This document shows positions 23,027 to 34,999 of a DNA stretch of 64,000 nt, piece after piece. Each line of letters starts with the position of its first letter. Position 1 is the stretch's first letter. The DNA comes from Hyaloscypha bicolor E (lineage: Eukaryota; Ascomycota; Leotiomycetes; Helotiales; Hyaloscyphaceae), in NCBI RefSeq assembly GCF_002865645.1, contig NW_020194544.1, forward strand, positions 186,001-250,000, read 5' to 3'. A program made the position numbers and the translations under genes. The notes under the pieces are model-generated. The model was given only the letters and a program-made list of their open reading frames with translations, had not been told where the DNA came from and ran no database searches.

Positions 23027-24247
23027 ATGAAGCTCTCTATTCTTTCCCCTACTGTCGCTTTACTTTCCCAGTTAGTATCATGTATCCCAACTCCGACCGA
23101 AAATGTCGTCGGGCACGTCAACCTGGCCAAGAGGGCTACCATCTCGGATATAGCTGACTTGGGATATGCTTAACAAAATGGAGGGTAACAAGTATTTTCT
23201 AATATGAGGGCGATTAAGGCAGACTTACTAACTTCTGTGGACTTAGAACCGCTGGGGGGAAGGGTGGGACTGTGACCACCGTATCTACACTTGCTCAATT
23301 CACCGCCGTAGCGAATAATGCGAAAAATAACGATATTATACCCAGGATTATTGTAGTATCAGGGACAATTACCAGCGCTACTCAAGTTAGAATCGGATCT
23401 AACAAAACGATTATTGGGCTTCCTGGAGCAAGTATGTTTTTGTTCAATTCCGCGGGCTTTCAGTTGACTACGATTAGAATTTGTTGGGATTGGCCTTTTC
23501 GTTTGGAAGCAGAACGACGTCATTCTTCGCAACATAATCAGTCAGGATGTACTTGCGCCTAATGGGGATGGCATCACTATCCAAGCCTCCAGGAATGTTT
23601 GGGTTGATTACTGGTTTGTTACCAAATCCTTAATATTTTCCCTGTTAATAGCCATAGCGAGTTCTATTCTGACCTAACCCACGATAAAGACTACTATAAT
23701 GGCCTCGTAGATATTAGCCACGCTTCGGAGTGGGTCACTATTTCTAATACTTACCTGTATGATCACTGGAAAGCCTCTCTTATTGGCCACAGTAACAACG
23801 ATGCCGTAATAGATACTGGCCATCTTCATGTTACCCAGTGTAATAATTATTGGCTCAATATTGGTAGCAGAACTCCTAGTTTAAGATACGGCCTTGGCCA
23901 TATCTTCAACTCGTACTTTGAAAACATGAATACAGGCATTAACTCTAGAGATGGGGCACAAATCCTTGTTCAGGGCAATGTCTTCTCAAACGTTACAGAA
24001 CCAATTGCTGCGTTATATAGTCATTCCACTGGGTAAGATCTTTACAGTCCGTAAAATAGTGGTTACGCTAGCTGATTATTAATTTAGACATGCTAACGTC
24101 TTTGATACCTATCTTGGCGGTGTTGCGAATACGGCGCCTGTTGGGACATTATCTGCGACCAGTATGCCATATTCCTACTCCTTGTTGGGGTTTGCGAATG
24201 TAATCAAGTCAGTTGTTCAAACTGCAGGTGCCACTTTGTCTTTTTGA
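23027..24247 (+). pseudogene. Pectate lyase, polysaccharide lyase family 1, with one RIP-type stop
   Basis: Secreted Ca2+-dependent enzyme that cleaves polygalacturonate by beta-elimination. Five exons can be joined: 23,027-23,184, 23,247-23,431, 23,478-23,613, 23,658-24,032 and 24,088-24,247. They begin with a signal peptide and a Lys-Arg processing site before A-T-I-S-D. Family motifs follow: I-Q-A-S-R-N-V-W-V-D, T-H-D-K-D-Y-Y, D-H-W-K-A-S-L-I-G-H, the catalytic-Arg block S-R-T-P-S-L-R-Y-G and G-A-Q-I-L-V-Q. Codon 49 is TAA (23,171-23,173) where a Gln or similar residue is expected. The His of VDH is Tyr (23,609-23,611), and the Asp of YYDG, a likely calcium ligand, is Asn (23,698-23,700). 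All three fit single C-to-T or G-to-A changes. Everything else is open. The gene is probably inactive unless the stop is read through or is an assembly error. Confidence 0.9.
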
Positions 24248-25007
24248 AGTACCTTAATATGCTAGGGGCTAAAACTAGCTAAAGAACGAGAATAGTTTAA
24301 TTATAAAAGTTAACTAAATAAAAAAGAATTTACTAATATTATAATTATAATACTAAATTTGAATTTGTATTTGTATTAAAAGAATACTATTAGTATTTTC
24401 TAATAATTATATTAAGCTAATCTAACTAATGCCTTTAATAAATCGCAATTCGTGAATTATATAAGTAATATAATAGAAATTTAATTATTATATAAATTTC
24501 GAATTATATATAGGCATTTAAATATATGAGAGAAAGTAAAAGAAAAATAATAAACTAAATACTTAAAAGTAATATTTTTAATTATAATAAGAAATAAAAT
24601 AAAAGTCGAAAATAAAAGGCTTTAAATTATAATATATTAAGAAAGCTAATAATATATATAAATACGAGTTTTATATTATTTTTTAAATTAATATTAACTT
24701 GCCTAAAAAGTAAAATATTTAATAATAATTATAAAATAAGAAAGAAAAAATACTATTATAATAAAATATATAATATATTATATAATAACTATATACTAGT
24801 AATTATATATAGGCCCATATAACTATACTCCTATATTTGAGCTTTAGTTATTTATATTATATCTTTCTTTCTTCTTAATTTATTTATATATAATTATTAT
24901 AATAATTAGTAGTAATATTCTTTAATTTAATTTAATTAAGGTCTCCTTATTTTTAATTACCTGTAAATTCCTTTATATTTCTTCTAATAAGCCTTCTAAA
25001 GTTCTAT
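24248..25007. other. AT-rich RIP-like DNA between pectate lyase and gypsy copy B
   Basis: Base composition drops immediately after the pectate lyase stop. Short C/G-containing words remain, and no gene or repeat was recognised. It ends with CTAT (25,004-25,007), the 5' target duplicate of copy B. Confidence 0.6.
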
Positions 25008-25310
25008 TATAATATAGTAAATTATATTCTCTAAAAATTGTATTCTTTTAGTAGTTTTAAGGTTTTAATTATATAGTAAAGGCCGCGGCCTTTTATATAT
25101 AACTTGCGGAAATTATATAAAAAAGCTAGTTTTTCTATAATTCTAGAAAATAATTCTTTTTTAGTATTTAATTAATTAAGCTTTTATATATTATATACTA
25201 TTTATACTTTACTATTTATATTTTTAATTTATTATTTTACTATTAAGTTATATTTTATATTCTAGTATACTTTATATAAGTTTTTATCTTATTATAGTTT
25301 CTCTTTTATA
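25008..25310 (+). repeat. 5' LTR of gypsy copy B
   Basis: This 303-bp repeat matches 37,760-38,078, the truncated LTR at 17,418 and, in reverse, 48,639-48,883. It keeps GGCCGCGGCC at 25,081-25,090, an unmutated GC palindrome that reads GGCTATAGTC in the 3' LTR. The TATA-like CTTTTATATATAACTT follows directly. Confidence 0.88.
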
Positions 25311-26179
25311 AATTTTATAATAAATAATATAAGAAAAATTAAAACTTTATAAAAAAGGTAATACTTTTATAAAGTTCTAAAGAATATTTATAAAGTGAAT
25401 TATTAGCTTAGTAAGTTTAGAGAGAAAAGGATTATTATAATACTTTAAACCTAAGACTAAAATATTAAGAATATATAAATATTAATCTTAGTATTTTATA
25501 TTAATTTCTAATATATCTAATAGCTTAAATACGGGTTAGCTATAAGATATAATTACTAGTATAATATATAAAAATAGTATAAATAGAGGCTAATTATAAA
25601 AGAAAAAGAAATAAAGGAAATAAAATAAGAAATATTATACTAAGATAATATAAATTAAACTTTAATTAGAAATAGATTTTAGTACTCGGAAATAAAGTTA
25701 TATTATTAATTTATATATTATTTTTAGTTATAATAAAGACTAGAATAAAGATAATATTAGTTTTAATGAAAAAGCTTATTTCTAAATCCGGAAAAGATAT
25801 TTAAAAGAAGAAATATTCTTAATTTCAAGTAAAATTGTAAATAGGAATCGAAAATAAAAATTAAAAAGAAATCGGAAATAAGAAATTATATAAATAATCT
25901 AAAGAAGCTTCTAAAAAAAGAAAAGAATATTAAATAAAGAAAAAAAAGAAAATTCAGAAAAGTTAGAGAAATTAGCGAAATTATATTTATTATTTTTATT
26001 ATTACTTTTAATAATATTATTAAATATATTTAGTTTAGTAAAAATAAAAATAAAAATTATAAGTATTAAACTAATAAAATAGAAAAGAAATATAAGTAAT
26101 AGAAATAAAACTAGAAAAGCTATTATTTTATTATTACTAATACTAAAACTTAAATCTTAACTATATCTAATATTATTAA

Positions 26180-27480
26180 CCGGTTTTTCTCGAATTCCGG
26201 TTCCTAAACTAAAAGATATATTTAAACGGGAAATTAGCTTTTAGAAATCTTATTAGTAAAAGTTTTAGATATAGAAACTTTATAATTAATTATAGAAGAA
26301 CTTATTAAAATTAATATAGCTAAAAATAAATATATACTAATACCGGATTTAAATCTACTATTTATAAGAACTTTTAAAATATTATAGTTTTAAAGAAATA
26401 ATATTTTTATATTTTTAGAATAATATATAAATATATATAAGAACTATTATATTTCTAATAATACTAAAAAAGAAAGAATTATTTATTATATTTTTCCTAT
26501 TTATATAAATTAGATTAAAGCTATATTAGAATACTATACTAATAATTTAGAAGATTACTAGAAAACTAAATTCTTTAAAGCCTTACTAAAGAAATTCCGA
26601 GAATATAACTAGGAAATACTTAAAATTAGCTATAACTTTTTTAATTAAATTATTATATAAGCCTAAAATAAAGAAATCTCTTCTAAGTCTTATATTAATA
26701 TATTTAATAAAGTATTAAAAAAGTTATTAAAAAAGAAAGAAATAGATAAAATTACTTAGTATCGAGAATTTATAAAAGAATTATTTATTTTAATAAGAGA
26801 TTATATTCCTAAGAATATAAATTTCGAGCTTATAGACGTTTTTATTTATAAATATAATAAAATATATAAGAAAGTAATAATATTCTATTAATATAAAGAA
26901 AAGAAATACTATTTTAATATTATTAATAATTCAGATATATTTAGACTTAAATAAAAATACTTGAATATAATAATTTATAATATAATTTCTAAACCAGAAA
27001 ATAATTATTTTTTATTAGTTTCTTCTATTATACTTTCTAAAGCTATTATAAATATAAATAAGAAAAGAACCTAGCCTATAACTAATTATATAAAACCTAT
27101 TAAAAGTAGTAAATCTAAGGGAAATAATATTAACTAGCTAGTAAAAAGTTTAGAAAAACTATCTATTATTACTATAACTTAAAAGAACTTATAGAAATAA
27201 CTTAATATAGCTACTATTATAATTCAAAAAAATATTTATAGCCTATTTATATAATCTAGTTAATTATAATAGATATTATAGTATTAATAGCCTAATAGAT
27301 ATAATTCGGGTTTTTAGAAAAAATATACTAGAAGTTATAATAGAGATTATAGGAAATACTATAATAACTATAATAGTTAAGCTAAAATAAATAAAGAATC
27401 TAAATAACTATATTCTAAAAAAAGTTAGTTTTAAGTATAATTAGAAAATATTATTTAAGTTAATATAGCCTATAGTATAG
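26180..27480 (+). pseudogene. Gag-like ORF of the giant gypsy element, copy B
   Basis: A plus-strand frame reads with only RIP-type stops from about 26,200 to 27,420. It contains W/F-rich helical segments (near 26,520-26,640 reads L-E-Y-Y-T-N-N-L-E-D-Y), followed by a low-complexity polar region. Near 27,496 a Y-Y-K-Y-Y-N-R motif could be a degraded Cys/His knuckle. Its place between the 5' LTR and pol supports gag. I cannot assign it by motif alone; boundaries are approximate. Confidence 0.55.
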
Positions 27481-27539
27481 ATCTAGAACCAAAAGAATAA
27501 ATTTATTATAAATACTATAATAGAAATAAAAATAAAAAT

Positions 27540-30500
27540 ATTAATTTAGAATATATTTATATTTCTTAGTTCTATTATTTATTAATAAAAGAATTTATAA
27601 ATTATAAATATATTTATTAATTTAATAAAAGATAATATAAAGGGCTATTTAAGCCTAAATAAAAAAGGATTTCCTTTTTCTTTACTAGTAAATACTAGTA
27701 GTTTTACTAAATTATATTCTAAGTCTAAAAAGAAGAATTTAATTATAACTTAAATATTTAACCCAAAAATATCTAGAGATTAATAGGAAATATCTAGTTT
27801 ACTAAAGAAAAAAGAAAAAAGATAACTAGCTAATTAGGATTTATATATAAAAGCAAGTAAATTATATTTAGGAAATCTAAATAACTATTTTATTTTAGAA
27901 AAAATTATATTAGAATTACTAATATTTCGGGTTCCAGAATTAATAAATAATATTAAGACTTAACTATAAATAGTATTTCTATTAATATTATAACGGGTTT
28001 CTTATTAAAAAAAAATTAAAAAAAGATAGAAATAGCTAAAAAGGTTTTTTTTAAAAATAAGCTATTTTATATAAGAGGCCAAAAGAATATTATTTTAAGA
28101 AATAATAAATAAGGAAATAGCCTAGTTAAGAATATAAATATTAATATTTCCGGAAATAAATTAGAAATCTAGTATATTCTTAATTATAATAAATATAGAA
28201 TTTTTAAAATTAATAATATTCTAATAAGGCTATTAAAGAAAGTAACTATTTTATTTCTAAAGATTTAGAAAGAAATAAAAATACTTATTATAATCTTAAA
28301 AATACCAGATCTAGTTATTATATTTTAGAACTAATAAATTAAAAATAATATTTTCTATTTTATTATTTTATAAATAAGAAATACTATTATATTAAATATA
28401 GTTAAATATATTAGAAAATCTATAAAGCTAATAGCTATAGCTTATATAATAAATAGAATATTTAAAAATTAGAAATATTAGTTTAGATATCTAATACTAA
28501 TAGAATTATTCGGTTTAAAGGCAATAATATTAATATTTAAATATTACTAGCTTATAAATATATTATATAATTTCTATATCTTTAATTTATATTTCAAGAA
28601 CCTTAAGAAAATATTAAATATAAAGAAATAATTAATATTCTCTCTAAAAAGATTTCTAGAAATATTAGTAAAATAATATATAATACTATAAATTATTAAA
28701 TATTTATTATTACTAGAACTAAATTTGGATTTATAAAAATAATAAAATTTAGAGCTAAAATTATAGATAAAATAAGATATAAAAATAAAGATAAATATTA
28801 TATATAAAAGTAATAATTTATAAAATAGAAGATTTACTAACTTTAAAAATAATTAGAATACTTATATTATTATAATTATTTTATTTTTAAAAAATATCGG
28901 GAAATAAAAGAAAGTAATAGTTTAAAAGTATTAAGCTTCTAGAATTAAGAAATTAAATAATATAAAATAAGAAACTAAAAATAAAAAGAAAAAATAGAAT
29001 CTAATATTATAATTAGTAATAATATTAAAAAAAATAGAAAAATACCGGAATTCTTACTAATTCTTTTATTTTCGGTTTAGAAGTTTAGAAAATTAATAAT
29101 ATTTTTAGAGAAACTAAAGTAAAAAAGGATCTAGTTAAAATATTATTAAAAGTAGTTCCGGATTTAATAAAAAAAGAAATAAAAAAGATATTAAGATATT
29201 TCTAAAAAAGAAATAAAGTAATATTTTCTAATAATAAAGAAATATATTTTAGAAGCTATAGAATATAGAACCTAAAACTAGAAAGAATTCTAAAATATAT
29301 AAGAGCTTAAAGAAAATATATTAGAATACTAGATAAAAAGGTACTTTTTATATTTAAATAAAAAAAAGCTAAGTAAAAAGGTTACAAATTCCGGAAATTA
29401 GATAAAAATAATACTAGAGAAAATAGCTATAGCTTTTAAAGAAAAAAATAATAATTATAATCTATTTCTAATTATAAAAATATATAAAATAAAAAATAAG
29501 AAAATTTAACTAGTAAATATTAATAATAGAACTAAAAAAGACCCAAATAGATATCTAAACTAGTTTAAAAGATCTAAAGCTAGTTAATACTTATAAAAGT
29601 ATATTAGGAAATATAAAAACTACTTTTTACTAAAAATATTAGCTATCTTAAAAGATTTATAATTTATTTTAGAATGTTTTAAATAATTAAATATTAGAAA
29701 CTAGCTCTAGGAAAAAGAACTAGCTATATTCCGAAAATTAATAATTAAGTAAGAAAATATAATTATATTTAATTAAAAAGAAATAGGAAAAGTTTATAAG
29801 AATATTAGTCTATTTATTCTAATTAAGACTATTAAGTATAAGGCCTAATAAGAAAAGAATTTCCTATATCCTAAAGCTCTAATACTAGTAATAGTAAAAA
29901 TATTATTAAAATATCTAAATTATAAAGTTTTTAAAAAAATAATAAATCTTATAGAAATCTATAATTCTTAGTTATAAAAAAGGTTATTAGAACTTATAGA
30001 CTAATTAATACTATTATAAAAATGAATTTAATAATTTTATAAAATACTAATCTATTTCTATTTACTAATAAGATTTTAAAGAAATTTACTAGATATATTT
30101 ATATTTTTCTAATTAATTTCTTTTCCGAATATAATTAATTTATACTAGATATTTATAATAGAAATTTAATTATATTTATAATATCTTTAAAACTATTAAA
30201 AATAACTATATTATTTTAGAGAACTATTAATTCCGTTATATAATTTATATAAATTATTATAACTATTTTAGAAAATCTATTTTCCAAAATTACTATATTA
30301 TTTATTAATAATATTAGAATTAAAAGACCTTATATAAACTATAATAAATAGCTTATTTTATCTAATATTTAGTATTTTATACTTAAATACCTTTAAAATC
30401 TAAATAGAATCTTAAATAAAATTAAATAAGCTAGAGCTAGTATTAAAAAAAATTATAGTTCTATTATAATAATATAATTATTATTAGCTTTATTTATAGA

Positions 30501-32850
30501 ATATTTAGAAGAAGTCTTTTAAGCTTAGAAATTACTAAAATCTTAAGATAGAAATATTATAATAGTATAATTAAAAGTAAGATATTTATTAGAATTATTA
30601 TTTATTACTATATTTAAATTAAAGGCTTTATAGTTATTATTAAACCTATTTACTATTTAATAAAAAAAGATATAATATAAAATTAGAGTAATAAATAAAT
30701 ATAAACTATATAAATTCTTTAAAAAAAGCTTATTATAATTTTAATACTTTATAAGTTATATTATAATTTATTAGAAAATTAGAAAATAATTATATTAATA
30801 ATATTATACTTTATTACTTTACTAGTAAATTTAGTATTATGTAACTATAATAACGCGTGTGGCTATAGCTAGTATTTGAAATACTAAAGCTTCTATACTT
30901 AGAGCTTCTTTCCTTAGTTTAGAATTCTCGGATTAAGAGCTACTTTACTTACTTCCTAAGCCCAGAGCCCGGTTTTATAATAAATAATAAATATTAGCCT
31001 AAATAAATAAAATAGAACTTTTAGTTAATATAATAATAAAGAGAAAAAAAGAATTATATAATATAAGTCTAAAATCTAAAATAATACTAAATAGAAATAT
31101 AATATTATTAAGAAAAAATACTAAGGGCTAGTAAAATATTTATAAAAAGTATAATTCTGGCTATATAAAGTTTATTTTATTCTTAAACCAAATACTAATA
31201 TACTTATTATATAATTAAATAAAGTAGCTATAGATCTTTCTAAAATATTAGTTACTTATTAGCTAGTATAAATTTAATTATTTAATTTTAAAATCAAGTA
31301 TATTAAAGGAACTAAATATACTATTAGTAATAAAAAGGTAATACTAAAAATAATAAGAATATTAATAAATAGTTAATAATAGAGTTTAATACTATTAGAA
31401 TAGTATTTATTAAACGGAAAGTTTAGTTAAAAGAAGTAATTCCGGTTTAGTTATATAATATTATTTTAAGAAATTAGACTTTTAAGACCTTTACTAGATA
31501 TTTAAATAATAGTATCTAGTTATTAGAAATTAATAATTAAAGCCTTATTATATCTAGAAGCGAATTAGTAATATTAAAAAATAATAATATTTAAAAGTTA
31601 TATAATAAAGGCTATAGCCTTTTATATATAATTTCTAATAAAATAGTAAATAATAATACTAATTTCTATATTATATTTAATAACCCGACTATTTTATTAG
31701 ATTCCTTAAATAATAGCTATTTCAAATAATACTAGAATATTATATAATATCTTATAATATTTTTTAAACTAGAAGAAATATCTAGAGCCGAGTTTTAAAA
31801 GTTAAATAGAGAAACTTTAAATTATAATATAAGAGATTAATTACTATAAAGAATTATATTTGAAGTATATTTATTTTTACTTATTATTAATAACTAAAAA
31901 TAAAGAGAAATTATAATTAAAAAGCTATATAATAAAATTAGATATATCGGAAAAATAAATACTTTTTACTTAATAACTAGTTATTATTACTAGAAAGATT
32001 ATTATAATTATATATAAAAGTATATTAGTATTTATAAAATCTATTAATATAAAAATAAAAAAATAAAAAAATAAGTTTTATATTTAATAAAAGCTATATT
32101 TCTTTTTTATTATTTTAGAATTAATATAATTAAATTACTAAACTATAAAGAATATAATTTATTAGTTATTACTAGAAATAATTTCTTAGAATAAATTAAA
32201 GCTAGATCTTTAAAGAATCTAATTAGTAAAAAGATTATTAAGTTTATTTAGAAAGAAATTATTTATAAATATAGTTTATTTAGATAGCTTAAAATAAATA
32301 ATAAATCGGAATTTAAAGAAATAGTAATTTAAGAACTTAATAAGCTAGGAATTAATAGAATTATTATTTCGGCTTATAATTTCAAAGGAAATAATATAAT
32401 TAAAAAAAAGTATTAATTAATTATTTAGGTATTTATTATATTTATAATAGATAAAAAGAAGTTTTAAATAGATTTATTATTATATATAGACTAACTAGAT
32501 TTTTTTTTTATATAATTTATAATAAAGAAGCTATATTACTTATAGAAATATATTTAAATAAAATAAAGTCTATAATAAAGAAATACTTCTAGAAAAATAT
32601 ATAAAGCAAATATAAATAAAAGATAAAAATATTAAAGAAATTAGAATAAAAAAAAACAGAAAATATTAAAAGAAAAAAAAGTAATTTAATACTATTTATT
32701 AGATTTATTTAAAGCCTATTTCCGAAAAGAATCTAGGTTTTATATATAATATTAAACTAATAAATTAAGATAAGTTAAGAAATATAAAGCTATTATATTA
32801 CTAGCTTAGCTTATATAAAATAAAATATATGAATTAACTAAAAGAATACT
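27540..32850 (+). pseudogene. Pol (protease, RT, RNase H, integrase) of gypsy copy B, RIP-degraded
   Basis: The RT core is read from 30,022, in the same frame and spacing as copy A. The catalytic F-x-D-D box is F-I-N-N at 30,301-30,312. The integrase zinc-binding domain at 31,910-32,050 has its two His (31,928 and 31,943) and two Cys positions (32,033 and 32,042) all changed to Tyr. RT before integrase is the gypsy order. A solo LTR interrupts the frame at 30,802-30,982. Protease is inferred from position only. The 5' boundary with gag is not resolved. Confidence 0.8.
30802..30982 (+). mobile_element. Lightly mutated 181-bp solo LTR inserted in gypsy copy B
   Basis: The insertion runs from TATTATACTT to GGTTTTATAATA, is absent from copy A (near 2,270) and is flanked by a perfect AATAA duplication (30,797-30,801 and 30,983-30,987). 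It retains GCGTGTGGC, CCCAGAGCCCGG and other sites that RIP would have removed. The inverted ends look like an original TGTTATA...TATAACA. Heavily mutated relatives lie on the minus strand at about 55,148-55,328 and 44,160-44,265. Confidence 0.88.
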
Positions 32851-33059
32851 ATATTCTAAAAGATATATACCGGGAATTAACTTAAATAATTTATTAAAAG
32901 AAATAAATTCTAGTATTTCTCTAAAAATAAAATTAATAATATATATATATTTATAAATAAATGTTTCAAAACAGATATAGAATTAGAAAAGGAAATAGTT
33001 ATAGAATATTATAAATAAAATAATATTTAGAAAATTAAGAAAACTACTAGTATTATTAT

Positions 33060-34940
33060 ATATATTCTAAAATTACTAGAATTAGAAAAAGTAAAGTATA
33101 TTTCCTTTATAAAGAACTAAAAAGAAGTATCTAATAATAGAAGCTTTTTTTAACCTAAAATAAAGCTTATTATTTTTAATTCTTTATATATCTTTTATTT
33201 TTTTTTCTTCCGACTATTATTTATAGCTTTTAGAAACTATTATTATTAAATTATTATTCTGGAAATCAGATAAGCTTTACTATTACTTATTTTTTACTAT
33301 TATCTAATTATTATTACTAGATAGTATTTTTAATATAAGATTTTATTACTAAATCTTAGAAATTAAATATAAAGTATTTCTTTTAGTATAAAAATAAATA
33401 AAGAATTAAAAGATTAGTTATTTTATAGACTTTTAATTTCAAATTATAATACTTTCTAGAAAGTTCTTATAATATAAATAATTATTATATATAAAAAATA
33501 AAAAATAAAAAAGGAAAAAAAAGAGTCTTTTATATATCTTTTACTAAACTAGAAATCTTTTAGAAGCTTTATTTTCCTTTTTAGCTAGTTATTCTTATAG
33601 CTTATATTAGTTTAAAGCTAGACTATAATATTTATAAATCTCGATTTTAATTTAAACTACTATTATAAATTTACTTATAATATTTAAATAAACTTTCTAA
33701 TTAGAAATTATATATAAATAAAATAGCTAAACTAGAAGCCTTATAAGAAAAAAGAAAAATATTATTAAATCTAATAATTATTTTTAAAAGTACTTAATAA
33801 TATATAATTCTAGAAATCTCTCGGATATTAGATAAACTAGATCTATTTATTTAAAGCCTATTTTATATCTAGTTTATCTTATATTAAGAAATCTATTTTT
33901 TCTTTTATATAATTATAGCTATACTTAAAATATATATTAAGACTTAATTAGTATATTATATATTTCTACTTTTATATAAAGAGAACTTCTTTTATATAAA
34001 ATCTATTTTCTAATTAAGATATTATTTTGTTACTAGAAACTAATTACTTTTTTAAAAAGCTAGAATAATTTAATAATTCTTATTATTAATTTATTTCTTG
34101 CTATTAAATACTATCTAAATAATTAAAAAAATATCTTTAATTTTATATTCTTAATATTAATTTAAAATACTTGATTTTTCTATATTTTATATTAATTTTA
34201 ATATTAATTATTTCAAATTTAATAATAATATTATAAATTCTATTTATATTATTTTATAGTTCTTTTTTCTAAAATTTTCGAAGTCTTTAATATTACTTTT
34301 ATAAATATAAATATTATTTTAAAGTTTTAACTAACTAAATAGTTTTATATTATATAAAGTTAGTTTTAATAAATATTAAATAAATGTAATTAGCTTTTAA
34401 AAGAAATATAAATTAGTTTTAGAAAAAGTAATATCTTATTCTAAATTATTTTTTAAATCTATTATTCTAACTTCTTTTTTATTAATACTTATTTTATACT
34501 TTTCTAATATCTTTAATATACTTATATATTTTATTTTTTATATATTTCCTATATTATTTCTCTTCTTTTATACTATTCTTTAAATTAATAAAAACGTTTC
34601 TAAATAAATAAAAGATCGAAATATGCCTATATTATAAAATATTTATTATTTTTTTCTATATTCTAATATTTCAGATACTATTACTATATTTATATTTCTA
34701 TTATATTATTTTTTTATTTTTCTATTATTACTATTTAGTTTAACTTGCTTTAATTATTTCCTAAATTATATTTCTTTAAATATATATATTTATATTCTTT
34801 ATTATAATAAAAGTCTAATTTTATATTTTATTTTTTATAATTATTTCTAAATTATAACTATATTATCTTAAATATATTTAATTATTATATCTATTTTCCC
34901 TATTATATATATTACTATTTTAGCTTTATTTTCTTATTAG
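33060..34940 (-). pseudogene. Opposite-strand ORF of the giant gypsy element, copy B (unknown product)
   Basis: Between integrase and ORF3 the plus strand shows no coherent frame. The minus strand does, as judged from the same region in copy C, where stops are mainly former Gln codons. The predicted protein is rich in Lys, Glu, Gln and Ile and helical in appearance. I recognise no domain. Limits are approximate. Confidence 0.5.
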
Positions 34941-34999
34941 AAAAAAAGAAAAACTCGAATATATATAATATCTTTATATAATCTAAATCTATTTTAATT

